Notes under the pieces: generated by a model
Database searches by the model: none
Seen by the model: the letters and a program-made list of their open reading frames with translations, nothing else
Told to the model about the DNA's origin: nothing
Shown here: in pieces, positions 26,105-36,970 of the stretch
Layout of the letters: each line of letters opens with the position of its first letter
Numbering within the stretch: the first letter of the stretch is position 1
Translations under genes and position numbers: made by a program
Assembly (NCBI GenBank): GCA_015501595.1
Contig: JADNRX010000106.1
Coordinates: forward strand, 62,001-126,000
Reading direction: 5' to 3'
Source of the DNA: Hymenopellis radicata
Lineage: Eukaryota; Basidiomycota; Agaricomycetes; Agaricales; Physalacriaceae
Length of the DNA: 64,000 nt

Positions 26105-27679
26105 CTAGCGATCCTTAGCACCAGGATATATCCCGTACAAACTGCTATCCCATTGCGTCAGTTCGGGGCATCCCAGGCCCGCAAAAAGTGGAGTAACGTA
26201 TTGTAAGATGAGAGTGTCCACCACGCCACCTAGGATGACATCAGGAAGTGCCGACATGACTGCTTGATACCTGTCACGGTGGGACTATGAGTGAGACGAG
26301 GACTGTAAAGCTGTCGATACTCACATGAAACACATCAAATTATTCCCCTCCAAGAGGTTTTTTGCGTTAAAACCACCTCCAGTCAAATCCCCAAGATTGA
26401 CGGGTGTGAAGCTATTTACCGTACCCGTCTGTAGTCAGGTATTCAGTACTCTTGACGACCTTCGATATGCGAGGAAATGACATACATTGCCACCAACAGC
26501 GATGTATTTTGGATACTCCAACAGCAGTTCGATGAGGTCAAGGTTGAAATTAGGGATAGTGTAGGGAGTGGGACGTCGGTACCAATTGTTTGGAATGCGC
26601 TCTTGGCCACGGACGGCTTTCAAATCGTCGCTAAGTCGACATTCGTGAGTTTCCTTTGACAATAGAGCGAAATATCGTACTCTATACCGAAGAAGCTTCG
26701 AATAACACCCCATCCAGCACAGGGCCGTTCTCAGTGTAATTGCTCATGAACGTGGGGATAAAAATGAACGCCGCATGGACAACAACAAGACCTAGTTGTT
26801 TCTTGGTCTAAGCGTCCCGGAAGCCCAGAAGGGAGCTTAACGTACCAGCTAACGGCGCGTAAAAGAAATGAGGGTTATTTTGGACAGAATGGTCAAATCG
26901 CAAGCTGTGGAACGTCTTCAATATATCGATGTCGTAGTTCGCGTGGTCTGAAAGGGAGCGAAAAGGTCAAAAACGATACCAGCGCAGGGACCAACCATAC
27001 CAGGATCGAGATTGTACAGTTGCAGGAATTGGGCGTTGTTCACAGTCGTGGCGTCACCATTGTTCAAATAGGCGTCGGTTCGAGTGGGTGAGGAATCGCT
27101 TTCATACTTGTTATGACTACCGCTGAGACCTTTTGCAGAACCGAGGATTCCTGAAAGTATGCCGCCCGAACTGGGTGGACCGCCAATTGACCACTTGAGG
27201 GACAGAGGATCGCCATCCATGACGAGAGCATAGACCGAGAGGAACGCGCCCAAGTCAAGACCCATGTTGAAGACCTTATTTGTAGCGAATATGGCTTCGG
27301 TCAAGGTCGTTAGACCAGATGGGTCCAGATACTGCATGTCACTGAGTTCCATATAGGTACGGCAGGGAATCGAATACGCACGCCGTGATTGGCAAGGGCG
27401 TTCAAGCCTAGACGTGTCAGAGGCGCGCGTATAGGCGAGATACTAGAACTCACCAGGGCATGGTCCTCGTAGATCGCCTTTCCTGGGCGGGCGGTAGGCG
27501 TGCTCGCCCGTAACGTCGATAAGTTGACCAGGGTCAAAGGCGTTACTGCGCTTCTCAGCATTGCTGGATGTGCGGTTGGCGAAAGGACACGCTCCTCGAC
27601 CCTCGTGAGCCGATCCATGGGTGGCGAACGCGAAAACAGAGGGAAGAAAGACAGAGAGCAAGACGATGCAAAGTCTCAT
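26105..27679 (-). CDS. Secreted heme-thiolate peroxidase (unspecific peroxygenase/chloroperoxidase family)
   Basis: The signal peptide is MRLCIVLLSVFLPSVFAFA. The proximal heme motif is RGPCPGLNALANHG, where the PCP Cys is the axial heme thiolate. Mature-protein blocks are FDPGQLIDVTGEHAYRPPRK, LTTLTEAIFATNKVFNMGLD, and the distal-side segment HNKYESDSSPTRTDAYLNN, in which the Glu of YESD should be the acid-base residue. Next are NYDIDILKTFHSLRFDHSVQ and NPHFFYAPLAG, and the C-terminal VNSFTPVNLGDLTGGGFNAK and NLLEGNNLMCFMYQAVMSAL. It ends IYPGAKDR at 26105. At least seven exons. These extracellular enzymes use H2O2 for oxyfunctionalisation or halogenation. The substrate is unknown. Confidence 0.88.
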
Positions 27680-27733
27680 GGTGGGAGAAGGAAAGACTGT
27701 GTTCTTGGAGATGAACGAGCTGAGAGTCTGCAA

Positions 27734-27741
27734 TTTATATA
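27734..27741 (-). promoter_or_regulatory. TATA box of the peroxygenase gene
   Basis: TATATAAA on the minus strand, 55 nt upstream of the peroxygenase ATG at 27679. The short spacing implies a short 5' leader. Confidence 0.6.
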
Positions 27742-27759
27742 CTCCTGTGTCCGAGAACG

Positions 27760-28823
27760 CCGATACGAGCAAAACGCCAGAACTATGGTGTTGGTTCCGG
27801 GAAAGTCATCAGCGGTCCCTTCTCGGTCATAAAATGGGCTGTTTCCGTTATCTGTAGCTCCTAGTAAGATTTCCGGAGTTCATGGGCTTGCATTGGTGGT
27901 CGAGTTCAACTGGACAAGTCGGCCAGAAGTTCAAAAGCGCCAGCGATCGGCGAAAGGAGCGGAAATCTCATTATAAATAGACTTCGGTTGGACAAAATTC
28001 TTGCTAAACTTCGACAGTCTTCGAATTCGATGCCATTAGAACATCGAAAGAGAGCGAATCGTTGGTATCGTCCGAAGAAGAGACTAGATACGGAATTTGA
28101 AGCGTTCGCGAAGCTAGGGCAGAGGTCGAAGGGTAATCTATCATACCGCCAGAATATTTTCAGAACATTTAGCCAAGGTCGGAGGGCTCGAGATGATGGC
28201 GGTTCGGTAACAAAAAGAGTACCGTTACGCCACGCATTACGGTTCCTGAGGCACGTGACGTATCACAACAGCCTCAGGTTCGATTTGTCCTTGCGACTGA
28301 TTCCCATACTAGCTAGACCCGATTTCACTGCTACTTATGTTGCATCATCGATGTTCAACGTTCAACGTTCAACCGCCATGCATCTCCATGCATGTGTCCA
28401 TGGATCCGTCCGCCTTTGATCAACGTGAAATCCGAACGGCGGGAACTACTACCCATCCAATTCTCTTTGAGGGGGGCCGGCTCAAAAAGTCTTCTACGCA
28501 TTCACCAGATTGACAGGACCGTCTGGCGTTTGGAGCTACTGAGACCCTGGCGCCCGACGTCAATGCAGCCTACATCTTGGTGGGTTGAGTTTTTATGACA
28601 CCGGGCTTTACTATAATAATAACCAGTGCTCGACTTCTAGTGTTGTAGTGTTCTTCGTTCCTCGTGTACAGACCCGTGGTTGGCGCATTCGGCTGATGAG
28701 TGTCAGACAAGACTCGAAGACCGCATGGACGCCATTCCTTCCAGGGGGTATCTTGACCCTTGAGGCTTCCGACAACTATTAAACCTGATTTCCTCGAGGA
28801 AGATGCGACTTATAAGTACCAAT
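27760..28823. other. Intergenic interval
   Basis: About 1 kb. One 143-codon plus-strand ORF starting at 27988 is basic, lacks domains and has no exon-like support, so I do not call it a gene. No repeat was found. Confidence 0.4.
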
Positions 28824-29168
28824 CATGCTCTGTACCTATCTTGCAGGCTTTCTCTTGCTATGGATAACAGCTTTCGTGAAGCCGACAGAAACTGCTTTAA
28901 AGGGCGTGTTTGCTCATTAAATGGTTCGTATTGTCAGCACTGAGTCGTTTAACCGCTTTGATTTAAATGCCTATAGATCGGGACGATGACCGCTGACGAA
29001 GCCGCCACCGAAGTGCGGGAGGCCAAAGCGCTAGGCATTGACGCCTTTGCCCTTAAGGTTCAGAACACGGTGGACAGCTGGGCCACAAACTCGATCAGCT
29101 ACATATTTGCCGCGGCAGAACAGCAAGTTCTTCTCCTTCAGACCCAGCTCCGAGGGGCCTTGTTCTAA
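28824..29168 (+). pseudogene. Truncated alpha-1,3-glucanase (GH71) relic
   Basis: A signal-like start MLCTYLAGFLLLWITAFV leads to KGVFAH, then TAA, then MV: the stop falls where the family has an aromatic or His residue (VFAHYMV/VFAHHMV). After an intron come IGTMTADEAATEVREAKALG, IDAFALKVQNTVDSW and SISYIFAAAEQQ, the typical first two strands and helices of GH71 mutanases. The frame ends at 29168, and the rest of the roughly 400-residue catalytic domain is absent downstream. So the gene has both a nonsense change and a 3' truncation. The intact enzymes cut alpha-1,3-glucan of fungal cell walls. Confidence 0.75.
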
Positions 29169-29366
29169 CGTCCTTCTTCGTTTCGACGGCCCTTCATGTC
29201 TTATTCTTCAACTTTCGGAAGTATTCGGTTTCATCAAAATTACCTAACCCTCTTTTGTTCTCTGTTAGCTGCCTTAACAATTGACCGTACCTGTCATGCA
29301 TGTCATTCTTGTACGTTTCTTCTCATTTAAGTCGACAAGCCTTTTGTGGCGGTTCAAAGAATCCCC

Positions 29367-31084
29367 ATGTCGTCTCCACTTCCTAAACGCTCCGAATACA
29401 TCGTCATCCAACTTGACCCCGTTGCTTCACTGGAACGCCTTGATGATCCCGTAGCGACTGAAACATGTCGCGCGTTGAAGCCCAACAAGTACTTGGCTTG
29501 TGTTGTCCAGGTGCGTTGACACGAAGCTGCTTTACGCGCTTATTGAATTCCATCCAGCGCCTCCCGGCTATCGTCGGCATACCTGTTCAACTATTCCTGT
29601 GTCTCGCATCTGTCCGTGGAATGGTTCCAGGTCCCGATAAGTTCTTGATTCCAGAGATGTGTCTGCCTCTGTCCCCCAGCACACATCCATGGGACCGGCT
29701 GCAACTTACCAGCGAGCCTTCTCTTCCTTGGCCTGGCTTGGATTGCTTTCTCATGACACTAGCATCAGTCAATGTCCTGACAGAATACTCTGTCGAGGAC
29801 AGCCGACTACACGGAAAATACACACAACCCGACGTCGCTGATCTTGGTTGTTCCATAACGTTCGATAAGGATTGGAGAACACGGCTGGACTTGGGCGGAG
29901 TCGACTTGGCATCTGGTGACCCAAATGCCGCCATGCACCGCGCGATAGAGGACGATGACTCGTTTGAATTTCCTGCTCATTGGAAGAAAAACAGTGCGGA
30001 CAACGACGATGCTGGAGCTCAGCACTGCAGTTCCGCGGAAAAGCCCGACCCAATCCAAGAGCCTGGTGTTGACGCGAATACCGTAGAGTGCAGAACAGAT
30101 GCTGATTCTGATTCATCGTCTAGTTCCTCCTCCTCGATCGCTTCGGACTCTGATGATTCCGATTTGGCTCCTTCTGTCAAGACTGCTTCTGTCGAGGATA
30201 AAGTCTTTGAGGATCCGCGAAGGAGGATGCCTTTCGTGCACTGCTGGGTCGATCTGGAAACTATACCTATGGAGGAGATTGGTAACCCATGGGATTTCAA
30301 GAAGGAGATTGAAGTCTTGAATCGGTACGTTTTCTGTGACCTTGGTAGATTTGAAAAGACAGAACTGACGCCGGGCTCAGACTTGAGGAGGAAAGTAAAA
30401 TCCGCATGCAAGAGAAGATAAAGACTGTCGCCAATATGGACGCCGAATTGGATGTAGTCGTTAAGAGGACGCGTAGTCTTCTATCCTTGACGAAGAAGTC
30501 TGACTCTGGAAGCAACCATTCAAATAATGGTGTGTCCTTGACTGTGCTTTGTGCATTCTCCCTACTGATGACTGATAGCTGCTTCTCCAGCAATCAACGT
30601 TGCGCAGTCACAAGAAAACGAAGAAGTCTCGGTAGATGCTCGTGCACCGCGCGATGCAGATGAGCTTGTCGCACCGTTGGCGAGCACAACCAGAGAAGGT
30701 ACTCCCTTTTTCTACAAGTACACTCCACAACATTAAACGATGAACGCAGAGCCCAATCATGCCGTGGACTGTCCGGTTGACGATAACGCTGAGATTGTAA
30801 AATCTGGGTCCAATACGCCGGCCGAGTCGTCTGATACTTCATCGACAAAGAAAGGTATGGGTTTTAACGTCGTTTGACGGTCATAGCCTCATACCATCGT
30901 GTTTTTAGAACCCCGCCGAAACCTGCGTTCTTTGGCGGTGCGGTTTGTCTCTCAACTGAGAATATGCGCCAAATCGTCCAAGCCGCCAGATTCTAAGCCT
31001 CATTCCAAAGAGCGTAGCATTGTCGCTAGAATCAGCAGGGTACCTTCGCGGGTTATTGCTAAATTCACGAGGGTGTGGCGATAA
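29367..31084 (+). CDS. Uncharacterised acidic multi-exon protein
   Basis: The first exon MSSPLPKRSEYIVIQLDPVA... ends at 29510, then a 47-nt intron and RLPAIVGIPVQLFLCLASVR in frame. A conserved-looking N-terminal region (CFLMTLASVNVLTEYSVEDS, CSITFDKDWRTRLDLGGVDL) precedes a long acidic, Ser-rich linker (a run of eight Ser at about 30117-30141). A helical EEIGNPWDFKKEIEVLNR segment and a basic tail ending RVPSRVIAKFTRVWR follow. Five or so exons have canonical GT-AG junctions, so the gene looks real and intact. I recognise no family. No signal peptide; probably intracellular. Confidence 0.65.
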
Positions 31085-31827
31085 TGACCATATCTTGAAG
31101 GACGTTGTATTTATGCTGTGCTACACTATCCAATCGTTATCGTCGTATGCTTGTATATCACAACCTAATGGAATCTCTTCCGAAACGGTACCCCGTACGC
31201 TTCCAGCTTGGTAATACCCAGCTGGTGCATGCCTGATGATTTGGTCCGACTACTACGCCTGACCCACTCCGTGAGCTCAGGCTGAAGATATCGAGGCGAG
31301 CACGAGATGATGGCGCGAGGAAGAGGAGCGACCTGCGGCAAGAACTCCGAGGTTCTCGTCTCCTCCAGCACCAGGACCATCGGGAAGCCAATCTCAAGCT
31401 AGACCTAAACCTCAAAACGATTACTTGAACCAACTCGATCGGCGCCGTACCACTTAATTAACCACCAGGACCAGTCAATGTACGACCAGCCGTCAACGTC
31501 GGATGGTCTCCTGCAACATTACGCGATGGTCTGCTGTGGTTTACATTCCCTGATCCTAACTCCGACCTTCCGGATGATGAGATCTTTGTACGGAACGATT
31601 GCATCGACACAACGAGGACGATGACATCGTCATTCTGGACGATGTTCCTGCAACGCGACGCGCTTCTACCTCGATATTCCGACCCATCTATGATGACGAT
31701 GTCTGGACATTGACGACGATGATTTTGCCAAATATAGACGGGACGCGGGAGGAGCTTGAGATGATGGACATGGGCCGCCAGTACTAGATCTCAAGAATCA
31801 AGATGTACGAATTTCGGGCCTTCCGTC
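31085..31827. other. Unassigned interval open on both strands
   Basis: Plus strand: a coding-like stretch VNVGWSPATLRDGLLWFTFP then DPNSDLPDDEIFVRND at 31485-31600 passes by a one-base frame change into HNEDDDIVILDDVPATRRAS up to 31787. Minus strand: a 71-codon frame MVLVLEETRTSEFLPQVAPL ending at 31165. Neither can be tied to a known family. They may be remnants of a gene. Confidence 0.3.
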
Positions 31828-34800
31828 CTAATCAAATACCTCTGCTACCGACGGTCCCTCCTCGTCCTCCTTGCGCTGGAAAGTCTTCGTCGTCCAGCCA
31901 TAGGTTCGCTGCAGTCGAGCGCCAACCCTGTCCCTTGGTAAATCATTGATCACTTTCAACGAAGGGAATGGTACTTGCCATTTGAGTAAGTGTGGCGTCA
32001 ACAAAGAATCCGGGTGCGGCTATATAACGATGAGACTGGGATCGGCGAGTGTCAAATAATAATAACATACACGATGGAACGTAATCGGGCGAGCGTTCTT
32101 AGCAGGAGGGTCGAAGCGCACAGACGATCCCGCCGTTTGGATTACATCAAACCCGACGCGTCTCATACCCTGCGGAAAATATGAGGAAAGCTAAGAACGA
32201 AAGAAACAGATGATTGACCTTCTCAAAGTCGCCCCATCGAACCTGCCCTTTCTTCTGGCTATTATCGTCCGAGTTCTCATCTCTATCCAAGAGTCGGGTG
32301 AACATCTACAGGAAGTCAGCAGTGCACCACATGATTGACAACAACGACTTCTTTACCTTCCATACTTTCTTGGGCAGCTTGAAATCTAACGGTAATGCGT
32401 CCGGGAGCTCTGCCTCTTCCTCTTCCTCCTCCTCGTCCACTTCAACCTCGAGATTCTCCGTCTCGCCCGCCTCCTTCCGAGTCTTCACCTTCTCCTTCGC
32501 ACTATCACCATTCGACGAAACATACGCATGTCCGCTCTCTGCTGCCGATTCCCCAGGACCAGCCACGGGAAACGAAGGTTGATATTGTCTCTTCCTCGGT
32601 ACTGGGTTCACCTCGGGCTCCTCCACCTTAGGTTTCTCCACATACTCCTTCCCCCTAATTTTCGCATCCAGCCTATCTATATCCTTGATGATAATCTTGC
32701 TATACATCGGCCGATTGTCAACATCATCCGGATCGATCAGCCCAAACGTCTTTGCCACCAATCCGGGACATCCAGGCGGATCCATTGCCTTCGCCTTCGA
32801 CCATAGCATAATGTCTATAACCATCCACCCTTTGTCGAACGGCGGTACCAACACGACATGGCGTGCCTCTGGAGGCATGGGATCAAAAACGTGTGGCTCC
32901 AGGTCCTGGATGACAGACATCTGAATAAACTCTGCCGGCTGCATTTCGTGGTCGTAGATCTCGTTGCTCCAGGTGTTGATCAAGTCGAAAGTGACTTTTT
33001 CGGCACGTCCGTAGCTCTTGGCGAAAGAGACGTGTTCAAAGTCCTCTGCCTCCAGAACAGCCGGGTTGAAGAAACAGACTTCCTCCATGAAGATCTTTTG
33101 CTCGCCAGGTGGTATGGGTTCGTTTGCACAATCCATGAGCGCCTGTCCAAACGACGAATGATTGAACGCGACTGTAAAGCTATTGATATCGCAACTGGTT
33201 CCTGTCATTAGGTTAAAACATGTCGAATTTATGAATGAGTGCGCATCTTACCAATCTCGTCCCAGGCGTTGCTATCAAACTTCTCAGCCTCTTTGGGGTT
33301 TTTGGTCTAATGGAGCTTCAGGACGTGATACGAGACCAATCATGAATTCACTACGTACAAGACAGTTGGTCATTTCTTGGAAGTATGCATGAAATGACGA
33401 CGTTGGCTTGGTGCACATATAAACAATGTGCTCGTCGATAGTGTTAGGCTGAAAGGGATGAGCTGCAATGTATGCCCGATTAAGTTCCAGGTGAAGGAGT
33501 CCATCGTCTGTCTACATGTATGGTCTTAGAGCGTGAAGACAAGCAAAAGGACGAGTATGAACTCACTCGGAAACTTTTGATGTAATTCCGAAACGCCGGT
33601 AGACGAGCAAAGATAGTCGAGAGCCGGGCAGATGTTTTCTGTGTATACACCTTACTAAGCTGCCCAATTGATATCAGCCGCCACTTCAACCTGGGATCTT
33701 TCCTGTATTCGCGTTCGATTGCCGACGTCGTGACTAGACCCCGGCTGGCCAAGTCTTCGAGGCATTCCGCGGCGCGGCTCCATACCGCATGAGCAAGCTA
33801 GAAGGCTGTGAGAATGAGGAAAACCAAAAGACAAAGTCGTTCCTACATGAATCAAGAATAAACATGAACGATACGCGTCCGTTCGTAGTTGCATTTCCAG
33901 CAATCGCTCTGGAAATGGGCTTCGTTTCACCATTTCCAAAACAGAAGTTACGGCCACCGTTGTGCGTGCACGAGTCTTGATGACGGCGTTATACAAGTCC
34001 ATATCTTGGTGCCAAGCTTCAATTGTGGCGCGGGTGTCATCCTGAAATTGAGGTTAAGACTAGAAACGGCCGAACATCAAGAAATACACGCACATACTGT
34101 GCAATGGCGATATTTCTGATGTCCTTCCAATCGATGTCGGGCATCTTGCACCCTTGAAGAAGAGATCCTTTGAACGATACCTTTAGCTATCTTCATGAAA
34201 GGAAGAACGACATACCATGCATCCGCTAAAAATGGAGTAAGTATCGACGCATTCCGATAGTGCTGTAACGTACAGTAAGATAGTCTGTGGAAGATTCTCC
34301 ACGTCTCCGTTTGACTGCAGGAAGAGTACGCGGTGGAGAGCAGAGATTATTAGCTGCTGTGAAATTGTGGAACTGCTTGAGCGCTTCGTCACTGACACCT
34401 GTTCGTAAACAAATCAAAGACAGTCCAAGACGACCCAGACAAAGCATACCCAGTTCATACTGATAGAAGGATCGTGAGCTATGTACATAAGATCGTTAGA
34501 AAACAGAACATACGGCAGCAGAATTCCACATCTGCGCATTACCGTGATAGGACATGCCTTTCCTGTTCACGGGAGGTCCATTTACGGCTTTCAGAATGTC
34601 AGGGAGCTCTTCAGCTGGTGTTTGGCTTCTCAGCCTGCAGGAAACGCGTGAATATGAAGATGTTAAACAGACCGCCCCTATGCATAAACTCACCAGATTT
34701 CAAACTTTGCTCTTCCTTCGGCGGTTTGACAGAAACGGACAGCGTTTTCGAACCACTCTGCCGCCCATGGACTTGGTGCTTCCCAGCGCTTGGCTCTGTC

Positions 34801-34965
34801 TTTGTGTAACTGAGCCCTTGCCTCCGGCGACAGAGAATCAGATATCGATGGCGGTGTTGGAAGTGCGGGTGTGCGACGCGCCGCTGCTCTCGTCGACGCT
34901 GATGGCGTGCTAGCAGTCTTGGGAGGCTTTCTTTTGACGACAATTCGCTTTGCGGGAGCAGGCAT
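31828..34965 (-). CDS. Large uncharacterised protein with a C-terminal HicA-like domain
   Basis: About ten exons. The start at 34965 gives MPAPAKRIVVKRKPPKTAST (basic, disordered), then SPWAAEWFENAVRFCQTAEG. Middle exons read LASRGLVTTSAIEREYRKDP, FARLPAFRNYIKSF, GTSCDINSFTVAFNHSSFGQ and VLVPPFDKGWMVIDIMLWSK. An acidic linker with seven consecutive Glu follows, then MFTRLLDRDENSDDN. The C-terminal exons give VRWGDFEKGMRRVGFDVIQT, AGSSVRFDPP, ARPITFHRPHPDSLLTPHLL and KWVGARLQRTYGWTTKTFQR. This last block has the helix, GF, GS, beta, HRHP-like, helix order of the HicA/dsRBD-like fold. One intron here is GC-AG. The stop is at 31828. The function is unknown; RNA binding is an inference from the domain only. 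Confidence 0.6.
31928..31978 (-). other. GC-AG intron in the HicA-like-domain gene
   Basis: On the minus strand the intron begins GCAAGTACC and ends GGACAG (51 nt). Its removal joins HPDSLLTPHLLK through a split Trp codon to VGARLQRTYGW in frame. No GT donor gives a continuous frame here. Confidence 0.65.
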
Positions 34966-35225
34966 GGTGGTAAGCGGGAAGTCAGGCAAGTTTGAAATTC
35001 AAATTACACGGATCGGGATCTACTATTTACCCTGCAAGACTTTTACCTTCAAACGCCCAAAGACTGGCTTCAGACTTCACGCCATTTCGACTCGCCGCGT
35101 TAGGCATTGGATAACTTGATACTCACGTAGTAGATGAAGGGATCCATCAAGGCACATTCGGCAGTTATATTGCCAAGATGCTTAGATATCACTTCATACA
35201 GCTCCAACCGTTTCTTGTAGCGACA
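34966..35225. promoter_or_regulatory. Divergent promoter interval
   Basis: 260 bp between the HicA-like-domain gene start (minus, 34965) and the DUF6593 gene start (plus, 35226). Both promoters must lie here. No distinct core element was found. Confidence 0.4.
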
Positions 35226-35912
35226 ATGAATCTCTACCTCTCCAAGTCGACTACCTCCATCAACACCACCTTTACTTCCTCTGACGGCGTTGTCCTATAC
35301 AAAACGCACACCCCATTCAGGCTGGTGGGCGGCAGGTCGACGACGATCAGTCGCGCTCTGCGCGATATCCCCACGCGTGACGGTGCCGAGAACGCACTGC
35401 GCTTCGCCCATCTTGCGCAGATCGACTGGAAGATTGGGGCGCCCACGATCCTCCGCTTCGGTGGGCAAGAAATAAAGGCTCGTTCATATCTGATCAAAGA
35501 CGGCTGGGGGTGGTATGGCCGGTGACCTCCTTCTCTTCTCCTTGGCCTTGTATTCATGCTGAATTAACAACATCTAGACATCGAAAGTTCACTGGCCTGG
35601 ATGGAAAGGAATACAAGTGGATACTCGGTGCTAACCGACCCAAGGCAAGTTTTAGGGCTACGTAACTTGTTGTAGCTCATTTAAATGCAGCTCATCACGA
35701 ACGACGATTCAAATACGCCAGTCGCATTATACCATCGACAACGTTTCGGCGTGTTCCATGCAAAGCGGCAGGCATATCTTGAGGTGTTGCCACAAGCAGA
35801 ACATATGCTTGACACGGTGGTCATGACCTTTGTCTACGTGGAGAAGATTCGAAGACAGAAGGAGGATGCAGCTAAATCGCAACTTGTACTGTGGCCTCCT
35901 TTTCTATACTAG
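35226..35912 (+). CDS. DUF6593 family protein
   Basis: Starts MNLYLSKSTTSINTTFTSSD at 35226. Family blocks in order: GVVLYKTHTPFRLVGGRSTT, IGAPTILRFGGQEIKARSYL, then HRKFTGLDGKEYKWILGANR, LITNDDSNTPVALYHRQRFG, AKRQAYLEVLPQAEHMLDTV and VMTFVYVEKIRRQKEDAAKS. Three exons. The second intron (35645-35690) has a GC donor. This fold resembles the tubby/LURAP-like beta barrels common in basidiomycetes, with no known function. About 195 residues, normal for the family. The last few codons after AAKS may be intronic read-through. Confidence 0.82.
35645..35690 (+). other. GC-AG intron in the DUF6593 gene
   Basis: The exon ends CCCAAG, the intron starts GCAAGTTTT and ends AATGCAG (46 nt). Removal joins WILGANRPK to LITNDDSNTP in phase 0, matching the DUF6593 pattern. 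The only nearby GT alternative gives a wrong frame. Confidence 0.75.
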
Positions 35913-36215
35913 GAGATCACCCAAGTCGCGTCCTGGCATGCGAACTTAACAACATTGCCCTAATTCAGCCCCCCGGCTTCGACTCGCTACATTACATCTC
36001 TTTAACTAAGCGCGTGTCATGCAAACATGGGCCTCAGAATCGGCCAGATCCTCAATCTCAACCCGGAGTCTATCGAAATCATCACCTGGAATGACAGGCG
36101 CTAATCCTTCACCTCGTGGCTCTTCGCGACTTACAATGCTGTGAGGGTGGCGAATCTGGAAACGTTTGGCCAGAGGGTATTGTCGCTACGACCACACAGG
36201 CTGGCAGTTGCTCAT

Positions 36216-36220
36216 TTCGC
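36216..36220. repeat. Left copy of 5-bp target-site duplication (TTCGC)
   Basis: TTCGC precedes the 5' LTR at 36216-36220 and recurs at 41830-41834 just after the 3' LTR. A 5-bp duplication is normal for Ty1/copia integrase. Confidence 0.9.
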
Positions 36221-36294
36221 TGTTACTGTACAGCTAGTATACATCCGGTATTTACATTAGGACCTACAATTACATCATCGTACTTTACATATAC

Positions 36295-36710
36295 TAGAGC
36301 ATGCCACGAGTCTAAACCCGGGTCTGGCGGGTCGAGTTTGCGCGGGTTTGCTTATCTGAAGTCCGGACTTGCGACTTGTCTCAAACTCGCGAGTCGCGGG
36401 TCTAAAACTCGCGAGTTTGCGAGTTTTTGACGAGTTTTGAGCTATAACCCACTCATATCCCCTTCAACTGAGGTCAAACTAGTGCAAACATCATCTCTAT
36501 AGCCTATTGCAACTCTGTTGGATCATATTCATATGTATAACACAGTTTATAGGCATAATATTATATCTTAACTGACTACCGGAACCTGCGCAAGTACTTG
36601 CAGAATCCTCCAACCTCAAACCTGCGACTTGCGCAAACCCGGGTCGCGAGTCGCGAGTCGCAGGTTACCTGCGAGTTACCTGCGCAGGCCGAAACTCGTG
36701 GCATGCTCTA
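36295..36710. mobile_element. hAT-type MITE (416 bp)
   Basis: Terminal inverted repeats of 17 bp (TAGAGCATGCCACGAGT and its complement at the right end) are flanked by a perfect 8-bp target duplication ACATATAC (36287-36294 and 36711-36718). An 8-bp duplication and TAGAG termini are hAT hallmarks. It has no ORF, so it is non-autonomous. Subterminal regions are packed with short GCGAGT/ACTCGC and AACCCGGGT motifs in both orientations, as expected of transposase-binding arrays. Confidence 0.93.
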
Positions 36711-36717
36711 ACATATA

Positions 36718-36970
36718 CTGTACTGTTTCGACCGTAAGTTCGCGGCATGTGACGCGTTATGCCGCGAACTTACAGGAAACAAGTTCGTAACCAGGCACAA
36801 CGCCCGGAATTACCATATTTGGATGCTCCCGCCGTAGGCGGGAGCGAAAATTTCCTTTTTAAGCCTCACGGACCCTGAAAATAAGGTCCGTGATGCGTTA
36901 TGGTTTATCCTAAGTTAGGTTTTCAACCGCACGTTACGCGTTATGGGAACATGCGGTCGAAACGGTACAG
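36718..36970. mobile_element. TA-flanked MITE built of consecutive hairpins (253 bp)
   Basis: Terminal inverted repeats of 17 bp with one mismatch (CTGTACTGTTTCGACCG left, complement of CTGTACCGTTTCGACCG right). The target is TA, a Tc1/mariner-like feature. Inside are three perfect hairpins: 15-bp stem 36734-36748/36759-36773, 9-bp stem 36825-36833/36837-36845, and 8-bp stem 36867-36874/36885-36892. The octamer GCGTTATG recurs three times. No ORF. Its first base forms part of the hAT element's target duplication, so it inserted before the hAT element. Confidence 0.88.

Noticed and set aside
27988..28419. 143-codon plus-strand ORF
   Set aside because: Basic, no domain, no exon-like neighbours, atypical composition for a coding exon.
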